Positions 23,670-35,667 of a stretch of DNA of 64,000 nt are shown piece by piece; positions within the stretch are counted from its first letter, which is position 1, and every line of letters starts with the position of its first letter. This DNA comes from Panorpa germanica (Eukaryota; Arthropoda; Insecta; Mecoptera; Panorpidae): contig OY783219.1 of the NCBI GenBank assembly GCA_963678705.1, positions 8,122,001 to 8,186,000 on the forward strand. The letters run 5' to 3'. The notes beneath the pieces are model-generated. The model saw only the letters and a program-made list of their open reading frames with translations, was not told where the DNA came from and made no database searches. The position numbers and the translations under genes were made by a program.

Positions 23670-23790
23670 GTAAAGGAGACCAGAAACGAGACTCTTGGGT
23701 CTCGCCGTATGTGGTATCGGTACCGTCTCAATATTTTTCAGAAATGTCTCGCTTTTAAGAGACGAAACGAGAAAAGTCTCGTGCTCGTGT
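23670..23790. repeat. Cluster of GAGAC/GTCTC words
   Basis: CGAGAC, GTCTCG, GTCTC and GAGAC occur about seven times in 120 bp in both orientations (for example ACGAGACTCTTGGGTCTCG). This is probably a remnant of a subterminal repeat region of a DNA transposon. Confidence 0.4.
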
Positions 23791-24435
23791 GAAGTCCTTC
23801 TTTAATATAATTATCTACTTAGAATCTATAGAAAATTAATTTCTATTTGTTTCTCGTGGCTGGTTCAACACTGGTGCAAACTGCCCATAAGTCATTTACC
23901 ATCTTCAGTCTTTGCAATAATACACTTTTCTTGGATGAGTGTACCATATTATTGTATGCTTCATCAGCCACATGCCATAAGTAGCGCTGGCGTCCTTCTT
24001 ACTGTATGTTTTTCTCATCAATGAATTTACAACATCCTTCGAATATAATAAGTGTTTTTGGCGAAGATATATTTATGATATATATTTATATTTGACATAT
24101 GGGTAAAGGTATAATACGAGTATCTAAGTAAGAAACATTTAAATCTAAAAATGTAAGAACGTAACTATATATACCGACTCCCTGTGTTTATAAAACACCT
24201 GCAGTAGCAGGCAGAGTCTGCAGTAATTGTAGTGTATTGAGATTAGATTGCAAGCGGAAATAAATTATTGAAGTATTGTGATAGATAATTTCGTATTTGT
24301 TTTCTTCTCTTCTTCTCTTCTCATGATAATCTAACAACCGCAGTACGTGAAAGATCGAGAGCAATCGGAAATGATCGTCTTTTTATAATTTCAGAATTTG
24401 AGGCGATTCCAAGAACAAGTTAATATTCTCCTGAA
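23791..24435. other. Non-genic stretch
   Basis: Nothing recognised. Confidence 0.45.
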
Positions 24436-24797
24436 GTTAATTTATTTTAATTAAATTTGGTATATTATATTTATAACATTAAGGAATTCCAGCACTTTTT
24501 GAATTGTTTCTGAATTGTTTGAAAGTATGTCCTTTAGTTCACCACTGATGCTGTCTTTTGCTCATTGAGTTTGATATTGTGGGCAGGTTACTAGTAGATG
24601 ATGGACTGTTATTTGTGTTTGACAGTTGTAGTCCAAGATCCCTGAACCGGCAGACATCACTTATTTTCTGATGAACAAAATGTGTAAGATTAAGTAGTGT
24701 TAGTATGTACAATGATCTTATGCCTACCTGCTAACTTGATCAGGCGGCCATTTTCTAGGTACCAGGTAATCAAGGTTTATGTCTCATTCACTCTCAT

Positions 24798-25083
24798 GCG
24801 CACGGATAATGCCCTCTTACTCTTACTCATAGCGGAATTAAAATTGGGTCTAGGAGATGTTTGGCCATTTGGATCGGTCTATCCTCTTGTAAAACGAATG
24901 GATCATTAGACTATAAGTAAGTTTAAGTTTTTTGTCAGCTTTAAAGCGTCTGCAAAGTAATACAAGGTATTACAAGACAACTGTTTTAAAACGTTTTACA
25001 AGAGGACAGATTGATCCAAGGGGCCAAACATCCCCTAAACTCAATTTTCATTCCGGTATGAGTAGGAGGCATTATCCGTGCGG
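24798..25083. mobile_element. Foldback element inside the LINE
   Basis: Arms of about 90 bases (24,798-24,900 and 24,990-25,083) are inverted copies with moderate divergence. Both run from GCACGGATAATGCC through GATGTTTGGCC to TCCTCTTGTAAAACG. The spacer is about 90 bases. It separates the LINE's RNase H end from its C-terminal region, indicating insertion. Confidence 0.75.
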
Positions 25084-25517
25084 AGCTGTTGTTTTACTGA
25101 TTAAATATTAATGCGTCAATCTCGTATGTCCTGTTCTTAGTCTGAAGATGGCTTTTACGAATTATCTATTGCTTTGATAAGAAGTTTCCCACTTGTTTGT
25201 ATTTTCCTTAATCAATCTCAATTTGTTGCTACTCATTTGCGTCCTGCACTGGTTTTGAATTTGCCTCATACGCTTTTTATACCATTTTATTAAATCTAAG
25301 TGTAATATATCAGAGACTGCAGTTCCTTCTATAGCAGCCAACTTGGCGGCTTCATCTGCTGACTCGTTCCTCGATATAAGACAATGGCCAGGTATCCACA
25401 TCAGTTTAATGTTGTTTTCCTTTAAACTGCATAAATTAAATTGTATATTTGTAATGATAGGGTTGCTATTATTAGTGATAGTTATTATAGCATTATGTGA
25501 GTCACTGCATATAATAA

Positions 25518-25779
25518 CCCAGTAAACATTTGGTGAAGTGTCCCTTTTTGTGACGTTTCTTTTACTATTTCACTTCAATTATAGTACGCATCAACTTTAT
25601 CTTCATTTGTATTCCGGTAGGTGGGGTGGTTCTGTCATCTGTAGCCGACAAAACAGACATTTCATATGAAAGATTGTGAGAAACTGAACTATAAATGAAC
25701 TCTTTCATGACAAAAAAATCATACGCATCTTCAATATGATGTCAAAGTGACTCCAAAATGCTCCAAAATGTTTACTGGG
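25518..25779 (+). mobile_element. MITE-F copy, inserted in LINE RNase H
   Basis: Complete, with CCCAGTAAACA at the left and TGTTTACTGGG at the right, and a two-base AA duplication. Removing it joins KIV to IICSDSHNAIITI on the minus strand, restoring the LINE frame, so both borders are confirmed by the host sequence. It includes a small internal tandem duplication, ATGCTCCAAA, near its right end. Confidence 0.9.
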
Positions 25780-25900
25780 AACGATTTTTAAGTATTTGTA
25801 ACATACTCTATTGAGAAACTTATTACCAAGAGTTCGGCTGTATAATGATAATCGTCATTTGCTCAAAATATTATTTAATTCAGGGAAGAAACTCTTTATC

Positions 25901-26216
25901 ATACATACTTGTCAAGTTATTGAATCAGTTGCAACAAGTTCTCTTACTCTTAAAAGATGCTTTGTAGACTTAATTCACTTCTGTAATCATCGTTCCAGAT
26001 GTGGGACATATGGTTGGTTCCTTTCTCTTACAAAATGAGTGAACACAAACCAGAAAGTATCCACCATAGAAAATATCATCCCATACCTATCTAACTGTAA
26101 CCTAGCTGCAGTATTAAGTTACTAACTTTATTGAATTTAAGCATTAGGTTCATCTAACACGTTTACTTAATAATTTATAATATTTTTCGCCTTCCTGAGC
26201 TACTACTACATTTCAG
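25901..26216. other. Non-genic stretch
   Basis: Possibly more decayed LINE sequence upstream of the RNase H; no clear motif. The plus-strand 75-codon frame at 25,811-26,038 is antisense to the LINE. Confidence 0.4.
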
Positions 26217-26294
26217 ACACAGGTTCAGGTGCAGCCTTCCTGGAGTGTTTTTGAATCTATCAAGAAACCTTCAGGATCATATTTCATGCGTTAA
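26217..26294 (+). CDS. Candidate terminal coding exon (25 codons)
   Basis: Preceded by CTACTACATTTCAG, a good acceptor. In phase 0 it gives 25 residues rich in polar and aromatic types (it starts TQVQVQPSW) and a TAA stop. It is more GC-rich than its flanks. Phase agrees with the donor at 23,190, so the two could be one 32-residue product, but no poly(A) signal is evident nearby and a 26-codon open stretch can occur by chance. Confidence 0.2.
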   Translation, partial: TQVQVQPSWSVFESIKKPSGSYFMR

Positions 26295-26616
26295 TAATGT
26301 CCAACATCACTGGCCAATCATTGTTTTTTCTTTAACAACATGCTGGTTATGAATTTTGTGTATGTACGAGTAAAATCTTTACTGAACAATTCATGTTGAG
26401 TGTATCATTAGATTCTCACTGTTTTAAATTCGCCGCCATTTTGGAGAAATTACATTTTGGCATTTAAAATTTAACATACGTCGTCTAAAGACTTGGGAGA
26501 TTTGGGAGATAAATCTATGTATTTTCTTATTGTTTATTTATTAATTGTCTACTGATTGATTTTACAATATTCTCTTTTGATTTAAAATAAGTGTACAACG
26601 CATTATACATGCATGG
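26295..26616. other. Non-genic stretch
   Basis: Nothing recognised. Confidence 0.45.
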
Positions 26617-27040
26617 ATGAAGACTGTCTCAATGCAGTAGCCTTATGCCGGTGCCAAACGATGCTACGAACATCTTCCAATGTTAGACGCATCTTGTGGT
26701 TGATTCTGGAACTAGGTGTGCCAATGTCATGTGTCCAACGTTAATTTTGGAAGAAGTTCGGGCTCTTGTCGGTCTTTTGACCCGCGTAAAAAGGGATTTT
26801 TCTACCCCCTCCACACTCTTGATCCACATGTCATGCACTGCAGCACGAATCGTCCAGCAATGGAAGGTTTTATACTTGAAAGTTTCTTTATTTACTTGAA
26901 AGTTTTTGTTAAACAGTGTCAGTGTCAATAATATCAACAAATTAATAAAATAAATCATTCGGATCAAACATTCGTTCCACCGTGTAGCAAGAAACTTGCC
27001 ATGTCAATCTTCCAATATTTGACTCACACGTTGAGGCAAT
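26617..27040 (-). repeat. Dispersed repeat C, copy 1
   Basis: About 420 bp on the minus strand, closely similar to 53,205-53,480 and 58,505-58,720 on the plus strand. This copy retains a 94-codon minus-strand frame (26,967-26,683) with a hydrophobic leader-like start (MIRMIYFINLLILLTL). In the other two copies the frame diverges or is cut, and the third fuses with unrelated sequence. I treat it as repeat DNA, probably a LINE piece since a LINE RNase H fragment follows it at 53.5 kb, rather than a gene. Confidence 0.6.
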
Positions 27041-27280
27041 TATAGTTGTACTCGTACATGTATACTGAGGCAGCTTGTTTGTTTACACATTATATTTTTT
27101 CTAACCTCTAAGATGTCCAAAATCTGGAAACTCCGTGTCCGTTTAAATCTGATTTCACAATTTTGCGTTAAGGCATATGATAAATGTACAGTCAAAATCT
27201 GAACCCGAGTATAATTGTATCCTAAGTGTTATAAGGATTCGGAAAGTATCGCGTCTGCTTCACAAGAGTTTTGCCGGACA
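27041..27280. other. Non-genic stretch
   Basis: Less than 300 bp; nothing recognised. Confidence 0.4.
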
Positions 27281-27371
27281 AACCTGATGGGGTTCTTGTT
27301 AAGAACATGATATGGTTCTAGTCAGGAACACGATAAGGTTCTTGTCGGGTTAATCTTATTTGGTTCTAGTT
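27281..27371. repeat. 23-bp minisatellite, about four units
   Basis: Degenerate units of the type AACATGATATGGTTCTAG(T)CAGG repeat four times. Reverse-complement-type motifs occur at 3.9-4.3 kb. Confidence 0.65.
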
Positions 27372-28049
27372 TGCCAAATAAATGAAAACTTTGATTTTGT
27401 TTTATAATTATTTATTACACATATTTCATATAATATTAAATTAGGTTTATTCAAATAAATTGAAGATTTGATTCCATGGTATATATAGGCCTTGTTCCGC
27501 TTGTCCCAGTAATGATACGGCACTTATTTAAAGCTAAAAGAATGTGTTTATTTAAAAACGAACAATTTTCTGAATCAAAATTCAACACATGTACTTAATT
27601 TATCTCAAAAAATAAACACAAACTTAAATCAAAACACAAATTTTGTTATTAATTTCTTAGACATATTAATGATTGGTTGGCGATACGTTGTACATTGGGC
27701 TGACACATTGTTTAACTTCTTAATTACAAAATTGCTTTCCGAACAGTTTTATAATTATCGTCATATTTTTACTTTAATTACATAATATCGATTGAGATGT
27801 TTATTTTTTAGACGTGTTTGCTAACAGCCTGATTATATGCTTAAGAATTGCATGCTACAATTACAATTTATGCTCTAAATAATATGATAGATTTACAACA
27901 TCTTACGAAATGGGTTCATTTTTACTAGAATTTTTGACTTGAATGTGAGTATTATTCAGAAATTTGTTTCTACATCGCTTAATGCAAAAAAAAAAAAAAT
28001 TAATGCAAAAGTTTTGTTTATTCTGAATATTTTGTTCACCATCTTTTAA
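27372..28049. other. AT-rich non-genic stretch
   Basis: Nothing recognised. Confidence 0.45.
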
Positions 28050-28270
28050 AAATGGCGACTGAATTTAGTTTTTTTGTAATATCTTGTTACTAGTGGGTCC
28101 TGCGAGAAATATAGTTATTATCAATCTGATAGACGACTCAATTTCCTACAATTTGTGTTTACAACATTTTTCTGTATACCTAATAGGTATTGAGCTGCAC
28201 CGCTATAAGGTATAACAGCAATGCACCGAAAATTAGTAATGCTTAACAGTGATTTGTTAAACCAAATATT
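28050..28270 (+). repeat. Dispersed repeat G, copy 2
   Basis: Partner of 17,990-18,240; see that entry for shared phrases. Confidence 0.5.
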
Positions 28271-28298
28271 GTATATACACATTTAATTTATCATTTAA

Positions 28299-29000
28299 GG
28301 CCTGTCTCAGTATGGGACCGTATTTAAGCGACGGCGTATTCGGTGGTAAATCGGCGGGTTGGATGAGCTACAAAGCAAACCGCTTATGTGTGTCACAGAT
28401 GTCTGTAGTCAGTCGTCAGATAACTAACTTGTGTACTGTAGGGGGTGTATTGGAGTTCTTTAGCACTAATATAATTTATTATGAGAGCAAACTTTAACTT
28501 TAATTTTTATCGATACACTACTGGTATTAAAGGGATTTTAGCATTTATTATATATCTGAGTTCTGGTTGTCGTGAATTTAAATTTAGTTCTATCGTATTG
28601 GTATCGGTATCGGTGTCCATGATTCACTGAAATACAAACATAAACTGCATGCAGAACATACTCGTCACAAGCGATGTCGCCGATAGATCTCATTTGAACC
28701 GTATTGCAGCGTAACAACAAGCGATCTTAGGTATACCCTCCAGTCTGAGGCGGCTGTTTGCATTTACATAGGTTCGGATAGGATATCGTTGTAGTAGTGG
28801 TAACGCTTGGATAAAATTCGCCTTTATACGGTTCTAATGTGCGAGGTAGTGCCGCCCGTATTCGGACTGCTTTGTAGCGTGCAGTCTGAGAGGTCCAGAG
28901 AGTTCTCATGACATTTACATGGTTCGGATAGGTAAAGCGTAGTAGCCCGTATACGTCCGGCAGAAATTCGCTTAAATACGGTGCCATACTGAGACAGGCC
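28299..29000. mobile_element. Harbinger-type MITE with TAA duplication
   Basis: A 702-bp insert with terminal inverted repeats of about 32 bases and one mismatch (GGCCTGTCTCAGTATGG at both ends, continuing to CCGTATTTAAGCG), flanked by TAA at 28,296-28,298 and 29,001-29,003. A three-base TWA target is typical of PIF/Harbinger (established knowledge). The right half contains two diverged direct copies of a block beginning ATTTACAT(A)GGTTCGGATAGG (about 28,760 and 28,914). No transposase frame. Confidence 0.85.
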
Positions 29001-29363
29001 TAAAAGGATTCTACAACTTTAATATTTATATTGTAGACATTGGTTAATATTTTTGTACGAGTCGAACAATCTTATACTAATCTTATCTTGTATAAGTAAT
29101 TAACAAACGATACTAAAGCAAACGGTATAAATATTATCAAAGAAACATTCATTAATTATCTATTAATGAAGACAAAAAATAAAATTATATAATTAAATAA
29201 AATGTTTTATAAAAAATAAAACTACCACCTTGAGTTTATTATATAAAATTATACCAACATCAAAAATATTCAAATCGATCAAACTCAAATCCAGCATACT
29301 AATTCTAATTGTTTCTAATTAATATTATGTTTTATAAAAAATAAAGTACGCGCGTTGCCCAAT
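29001..29363. other. AT-rich non-genic stretch
   Basis: Nothing recognised. Confidence 0.45.
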
Positions 29364-29388
29364 GCGTTGCGTTGCGTTGCGTTGCGTT
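29364..29388. repeat. (GCGTT)5 microsatellite
   Basis: Five perfect tandem GCGTT units. Confidence 0.95.
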
Positions 29389-31388
29389 ATCAAAACAGGT
29401 GCTGGATTGTTTTTGTGTTGTCTTATGATAGAATTAATGTTGTTTGCATCTGCTTTCCATAAAAAAATATTACGAATAGTAAAATAGTTGTAGAAGGCAC
29501 ACTTCTTAAGGGAGAGAGAGAGAGGATTGAGAGAGTTACGAGTACAAGAAGATTTGATCTTAAAATAAAAAAATAAAACATATTAAAAATATGTCATAAA
29601 ATATCAGGTATTTTGAATATCTTTGAAGTTGTTAATAAGTTTAATAGTGTTTTGGGTAACACGATAAAGAAATACTGCATTTAAGAGCAATTTTCTCGGA
29701 TGGCTTCGTATGTTATTTGGCAATTACGTGGACTGCATTGAGGCGGGGGTTTTTTTTCAGTAGATGGTAATGCAGCATCTTAGTTTGTTCTATTATTAGT
29801 CGCTTATCAGTGATTTCTCGAACGTTCTGTCCTGGTGATTAGATCTATTTCATTTTGTAATTAAAGAATTACTCCCTTTAATTTATTGTTAGAAATAAGC
29901 ATACATTTTTGTTTTTGAGACCATAATATCATCCCACAAAAATAAGATACAAATGTTATTCTGATACATACCTCCCCACCCCGCCACTGTCCTTGTCACA
30001 TTTTACGAACCTCCTTCCTTTGGTATGATCACACATTTTGAATGAATACAAGTTTGTCATATGTACCATTTTTTAGGGAGCAACACTGCATGTGACGTCA
30101 CAAAGTTACATCTTGTCAAAATTTGTGTGACGTAATTAATTTATTGAAGAATCAAATTCGACGATCCGTTACAATTAATCGACGGATGATAATGACTATT
30201 GCATTGTATTTTAAGTCCTTTACAAATTTTTAACAATTTTTAAATTCTCTTCTGCTTTTGCAAATTTTGTCTCCCATGTTATCTTCCTCCACTGCTTTTT
30301 TCTTACTTCTATCACCTATATACTTTCTTCTTTTTTTTACAATTGTTTCTCACGAATCCCTCTGCTTACAAAGATTCTGCTCCTTCTCTCTTGTCATTCT
30401 CCTTACCTCTGTCATTCACACTCTTTCCTTGCAATAACTTCTCCAAGCTTAATTCACTTTAAACTTTATCTTGACACCTATACTTATGTCCTAATTTTTC
30501 TTCTTCCTTCCCGCATTTGCTGCATAATTTCTCTACTGTTCCCCAATTCCTACTGATTCTCTTTTCATTACGGAGACTACAAATTCCTTACAAACTCAAT
30601 GATGAAAGAGTTATAAAAACAGAGTAAAATGATTGTCTTTCAAAGAAATTGTTTTCTAATATACCGGTAAGAAACCTGCGCTTGACCGCGTACATATCAA
30701 ACATTAGGACGCCAGGTGAAAAGTAATAAATTAAAACCTGTAACGTGTTCAGGGCTCCAGGTTGATACGCAAGTCGTCTTCATAGATTGACCACATCATT
30801 TACATTTACCTAGGTGGGGTAGCTTGCCTAGGTTCTCCAGGTTTGAATGTAATAAACACTTGTTTTTGTTTTGACGTTTGATTGATGCCAGCCGGGAGCT
30901 TTAATAAACCGTTATTCTCGTTATATGTTCCCAAAGGACTCTAGAATAATAAGCTGGTCCTTATAAGACTAGTGGTACTATGCTGGACTAGTTTAAGAAT
31001 TAAAAATTGAGTTCATCCAGCTAATTTGAAGAAAAACTGTTCTGACTAATTTGAGCATGCTGATTCCAACTTAACAGTCTTACCATTGATGATTTAGACC
31101 ACTTTCTCGCCTTCTTCTTCTTACTTAATTCTGTAAGTGGCCGAACTAGTTATGCAGTAGACTCCAACATTCAGCTATGCTTAGGTCCGGTTTCGATATC
31201 CGGAGATGCAATACTTTGTAAAGAAACAAACTCGAACAAATTTACCTACTATATTATAAACAAACCTTTAAAGCACACAACTGTTATATAACAATTAATG
31301 CGAGATAAAATCTAGCTATTGAAAATGCAGTAATATAATCAAAAAGAATTTGCACTATTTAAATTAGTAAAAAAAATATTTATCTGAG
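29389..31388. other. Non-genic stretch with a GC-richer block at 30,660-30,960
   Basis: Pyrimidine-rich sequence (30,230-30,560) is followed by a mixed-composition block. No frame, splice pair or repeat partner recognised in this window. Confidence 0.4.
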
Positions 31389-31956
31389 AATGAGCTTGTG
31401 TCCTCATTTTTTAGTGGTCGATTTTTCAATTGTTGATTGAAATTGATGTTAATAAATGTGTATTGGCGTGTCTATTTTATTAAATATCTAAATATTGACG
31501 GAGATACAACAATTAAAAGGTTGAATTGTAGTTTAAGCGCTAGAGATGGTCAGCCATATTTGTATGACGTGAAATGCATTTTAACGTCAGTTATTTGTTG
31601 AGTACGTCAGTGCTGTTGTAATGTTTTGTAGCTGTTGGTAGTCAAATAATCAAGTCAAATCAAAGAATAATAAGTTTTTATTTTATTTAACCCTGCTAAG
31701 GCAGACATAATATTGAAATTTTATTGTTCCTTGAAATAGCTGTAAATATTATTGGATATTTTGATATATAAATACATATAGCAGAGATTTATGAGCTTTA
31801 ATAATTAAAGAGACAAAATGACTTTTTTAATTGTTAATATCTCCTAACATATAAGGAGTTATTAAAAAATAATTGAACATTTGAGGTTCTAGTAATCCAC
31901 TTTATCAATATATAGTACACTCGTATAGAAATTAAGACAAAGGACACAAGCCCATT
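31389..31956 (+). mobile_element. MITE-1 copy
   Basis: 568 bp with AATGAGCTTGTGTCCTC at the left and AGGACACAAGCCCATT at the right. The interior matches the family consensus except for a deletion near 31,795 that removes the phrase surrounding GTAAGGTTGG. Confidence 0.85.
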
Positions 31957-34900
31957 GAAAGAACGGTACTAAATATTGCTATTTATAAATTAATATCCAT
32001 TAATACAACGTAGTAAAAATACATATCTGCTTTAAACTTTTTGAAAATAACATAAATTAAAGAAATGTCAGACATAGAATAATAAGTGCCCCTGAGGTGC
32101 TGGCCACACTAATAACGACAGTTGGTGCTTTATTACGTGTCTAGTACACTACTTGGATTACGCTGAAGGCAACAAGGTGCTAGATAGCCTGCTTGATTGG
32201 CAGGTGAAACACCGACATCGACATCGCTGCTATTGGTTCTGATTTTAAACGTACAATATTATACAATATTTATAAAGCCACATATACACGTTAAAAAGTT
32301 TTTAAATTATTTTTAACACTTTACCTGTTATATTTAAAATTAAAAAGTTTTTAAATTGCGGAGTTATTATTGACGATTGAGATTTTATTTATGTTTTAAC
32401 GTTTTTTGTTGTATTTTTGTAGTAGGAGTTGGAAAGTGTATTTTTATAAATGATAAAGTAATAATTATTAAACTAAATATACATTTAAAGTGTAGAGATT
32501 ATTTTTAAAAGTAGTTTTTACTTTTATTTTAATACTTGTTTAGAAGTTTTAATAAGGGACTATTTCAAAATTAATAACTCTTTCTTATGAAGAAGTAATT
32601 TCATCAAATTATGAAAAAACTGGTGTCAACTTAATCGGCACCATTATTAAAGCAATCAAAGGTATATCCGTAATGACGACATACATAGAGACCTGAAGAT
32701 TAACACAGTCGAAGAATAAATTAAATCTTCGTAACCACGAAAACATCACCGTAACGCAAATGTTGCTTGATAGTAATGATGTTCGAAGACTTCGCAGGAC
32801 TAAACCCTCGGACTTAGTAACCTAATCATGTAGAATTGTTCATTAGAGCAATCTCTACCGCACTGTGTAATTATTGAAATGTAAGTTACTAGATAAGAAA
32901 AATAACTTATTTTGAATCGTTTTCTTTAGGTTCATATCGTGTAATACAGCCTTTAAATTATAACAAGATTTATAACAGTAATTTTGTTATTATTTTATTG
33001 GTAGCCATTTCACGTGAACTGATTTTAAAGATAATAAAATTATTTGACACATGATTGGAGATTAGCTTATAATAATCGGAAATTATTCAAATGAAATGAA
33101 ATTTATTTTCTGCATGCTTGAAATACTAATCAGGGTGTGCAACTTTTTTTACGATTTATTTTACGTGGACTGCATTGATTATATGACCTTTAAATTAGCT
33201 TGTGACAAACTAGCAAGTGTGAGGCTTACCTTCCAAGACAATTTTCTACCTGGTTTATTTTATGGTTGTTAATTACAATGTGTTATGATTGTACAAACAA
33301 GAAGGTAACAATAAGTCAATATTTGGACAAGTTATATTACCGTAAAGTAAGTATGGGTACCTGTTTATGACCAAGAGGACTTAACCTATTAAACCAGCGT
33401 TATAAATCAGGTGTTTGGTCTGCTTAGTTATCTCATACCGTCTGCGTCATCTTACCGTTTAAAAAACCATCATTTATGGAAGACCACAATCTGTCAACTT
33501 CGACTGACGAGGGTTTTAATGGCTTGCTGTTTTGTTGGCGTTAAGCCCTCGTGTAATACACATTGTCAATAACGTTTTTGTTGTTGTATGGTATTTAACA
33601 CCCTTAATATTTACAAATAACACGTTTTATGATACTATTAAGCATGAATGGCATTGTTACTTTGTAATTATACTGGGTATTTACGAGTCTAAAAAACTGA
33701 ATGCATTTTCACATAGAAAATACCAATATAAATGCAGGAAAAAGTTGTTTAATACATTGTTTGTTCTTTTTGATTGGTTTGAACAACACGCTTTTTTGAT
33801 TGAGATCATGTCAGCTGAGATGTTTTTATAAACAATTTAAGGCCAAAATTTTGGTCAAAAATCGATTTTTTTTTTTTGAGATTGCCGTCCTTTTGTCAAA
33901 AACATTTATTTTGCTTATTCCTTCTATTAATTACTAGATTATACATTACTTTAACGAAATCCGTTTGGTTTTTACATTTTAAATGATTCAGTTCAGAGAT
34001 ATTGCGGTCACCGCAAGATGCGTTTTTTGAGAGGAGGTCCTGGAGATCATTATTTTACAAATATAAAAATGGTTAAATACAGTTAAAAGATCACATAATA
34101 TGTGTATAAATTTTCAGAAAAAAATTCTTGAATCTTGTTTATATTTTATACACTTTTAAAGCCTCATTCCCACTCATTGTTTTTATATTTAATTTACTGT
34201 TTTTAGTTAATATTGTAATCTAGATTTCAGTTTTTCATTTAAGCATTTCTTTTCACATTTGTGTTTTAATTTAAGTTTAGTTAATTTAGTTGGTGCGTAT
34301 GCATCGTTAGAAAATATAAATTTTGACAGTTCGACAAAATTACTATTTTTAATAACAATTAGTAATAGAAATTGAACTTCTTTTAAAAGTAAATCCTTGA
34401 CAGATTGTCACATTTTGGAGGTTGTAATATAATATAGTATTTCTTAATTTAATATTTTTAATTTAAAACATTGGACCATGTAAGGTTCTAAAAAAATTAA
34501 AAAAAACTTAATGAATGACTACGCGTATTGCCATATGCTGAACAATTTAAATTAAATACAAAATACAAAATAAAATTAAAGCAATGACTGAAGAAAAACA
34601 TGTTGAACAAAATTTAGAACAAGAAATCCAAATGCAAGATATGTCCGTTACTTTCTTGGGTAGATAAGAGGAGATTATCCTTAAAGAACAGCAGCAAACA
34701 TCAAGCTTCTTTTGACTATACTTAAAACAGAATATACATTAGTTTGATAAGATATGATTTCCGGTATTAAAAGAAATTTTAGGGTTTTAAATTCTAATTC
34801 TTTTTTTTTCTTTTATGAAGGTAAACAATAGTAAAGATATGTTTTCGCTGTTGTGTTCAACATTTTCTAAAAATACGTATTTCCTTTATTATCATTTCTC

Positions 34901-35559
34901 TAATTAGTCACAAGTTATCAAAACTTGAATTCTATATAAAAATAAACCACGCTGTCGACAATGAAGAAATAAATCAAGTAAATAATAAATGAGTCCAAAA
35001 GACACGTGTAAAAAATTTCAACAACAACCTAATTGTCCTAAAAAAATCAGTAAAAGTGTTCCTAAAAAAGAAACCCTTCGGCTGTCAACAAAGTGACAAA
35101 AAATGAGTGAATTATGGGGTCAAAGTTGCAACCCTCTTTTCAAAATAAGGGATGACAGGACAATCACAGACCTTTTATAATCGTATTGTTGTATATTTTG
35201 CCGCTATTTTATTGTTATTTTAATTTTAAAGGTGTTAATAATGGTTAGATTATTAACTAAAATATTTTGTGTCATTAGTGTTACCTGATGCATGTTAAAT
35301 GCGAAGAATATTTAGTAAAAGAATACATTTTGTAAGATATAATTTTTCCAGGAATATAAAATTTTAATATTACACCTTTTACTCATTTAGGAGTTAATGT
35401 GGCGTAAAAGTATATAGAACAAATCACAGATTTCTGTGATAAAGGGTGTTTGGTATATTGTTGTCTTTCTTGGAAAGGATAGCGCATCAAAATGAATAAA
35501 ATTAATAATAATGTCTGTTATATTCGCCAAACCCAAAACATGGATGATACATGCACCTT
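31957..35559. other. Non-genic stretch with minor repeats
   Basis: Contains a GC-richer block at 32,090-32,240, a direct repeat TAAAAAGTTTTTAAATT (32,292 and 32,342), and a block at 33,840-34,040 resembling the non-coding parts of insect transposons (starting GGCCAAAATTTTGG). Very short frames at 34,584 (27 codons) and 34,989 (35 codons) have no support. No gene recognised. Confidence 0.4.
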
Positions 35560-35630
35560 ACTCACTGCTTCTCTTCTTCCACGTTCTCTACAATAAATCC
35601 GACGCGACTGATGCAAGTTATTCCGACCTA
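35560..35630. mobile_element. MITE-E terminal fragment
   Basis: CTTCTTCCACGTTCTC ... AATCCGACGCGACTGATGCAAG matches the right arm of the 44.5 kb element. As at 8.1-8.8 kb, it lies close upstream of a MITE-D copy. Confidence 0.45.
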
Positions 35631-35667
35631 TGAACGCTTATCTAATTATTTATCAACGATTTCAACT

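Larger units (their letters stand above)
24440..25900 (-). pseudogene. Jockey-like LINE 3' half (RNase H and C-terminal region), twice interrupted
   Basis: Reading the minus strand and skipping two insertions: a short RT-to-RNase H linker (NKFL-like, about 25,840-25,780); the RNase H core with KIV ... IICSDSHNA and, 30-40 residues later, WIPGHCLISRNESADEAA (25,401 downward); a basic linker region; then after the foldback a zinc-binding-like C-terminus near 24,640-24,475 (CQTQITVHHLLVTCPQY, ending VLEFL). These are the expected order and motifs of the last third of a Jockey-clade ORF2. Stops and gaps make it non-functional. A MITE-F copy (25,518-25,779) and a foldback (24,798-25,083) lie inside it. 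Confidence 0.75.

Noticed and set aside
27281..27371. CRISPR-like repeat array
   Set aside because: Units are directly tandem without spacers, degenerate, and in a eukaryotic genome; it is a minisatellite.
33532..33831. 99-codon plus-strand frame
   Set aside because: AT-rich composition, no start context, domain or promoter; not distinguishable from chance.
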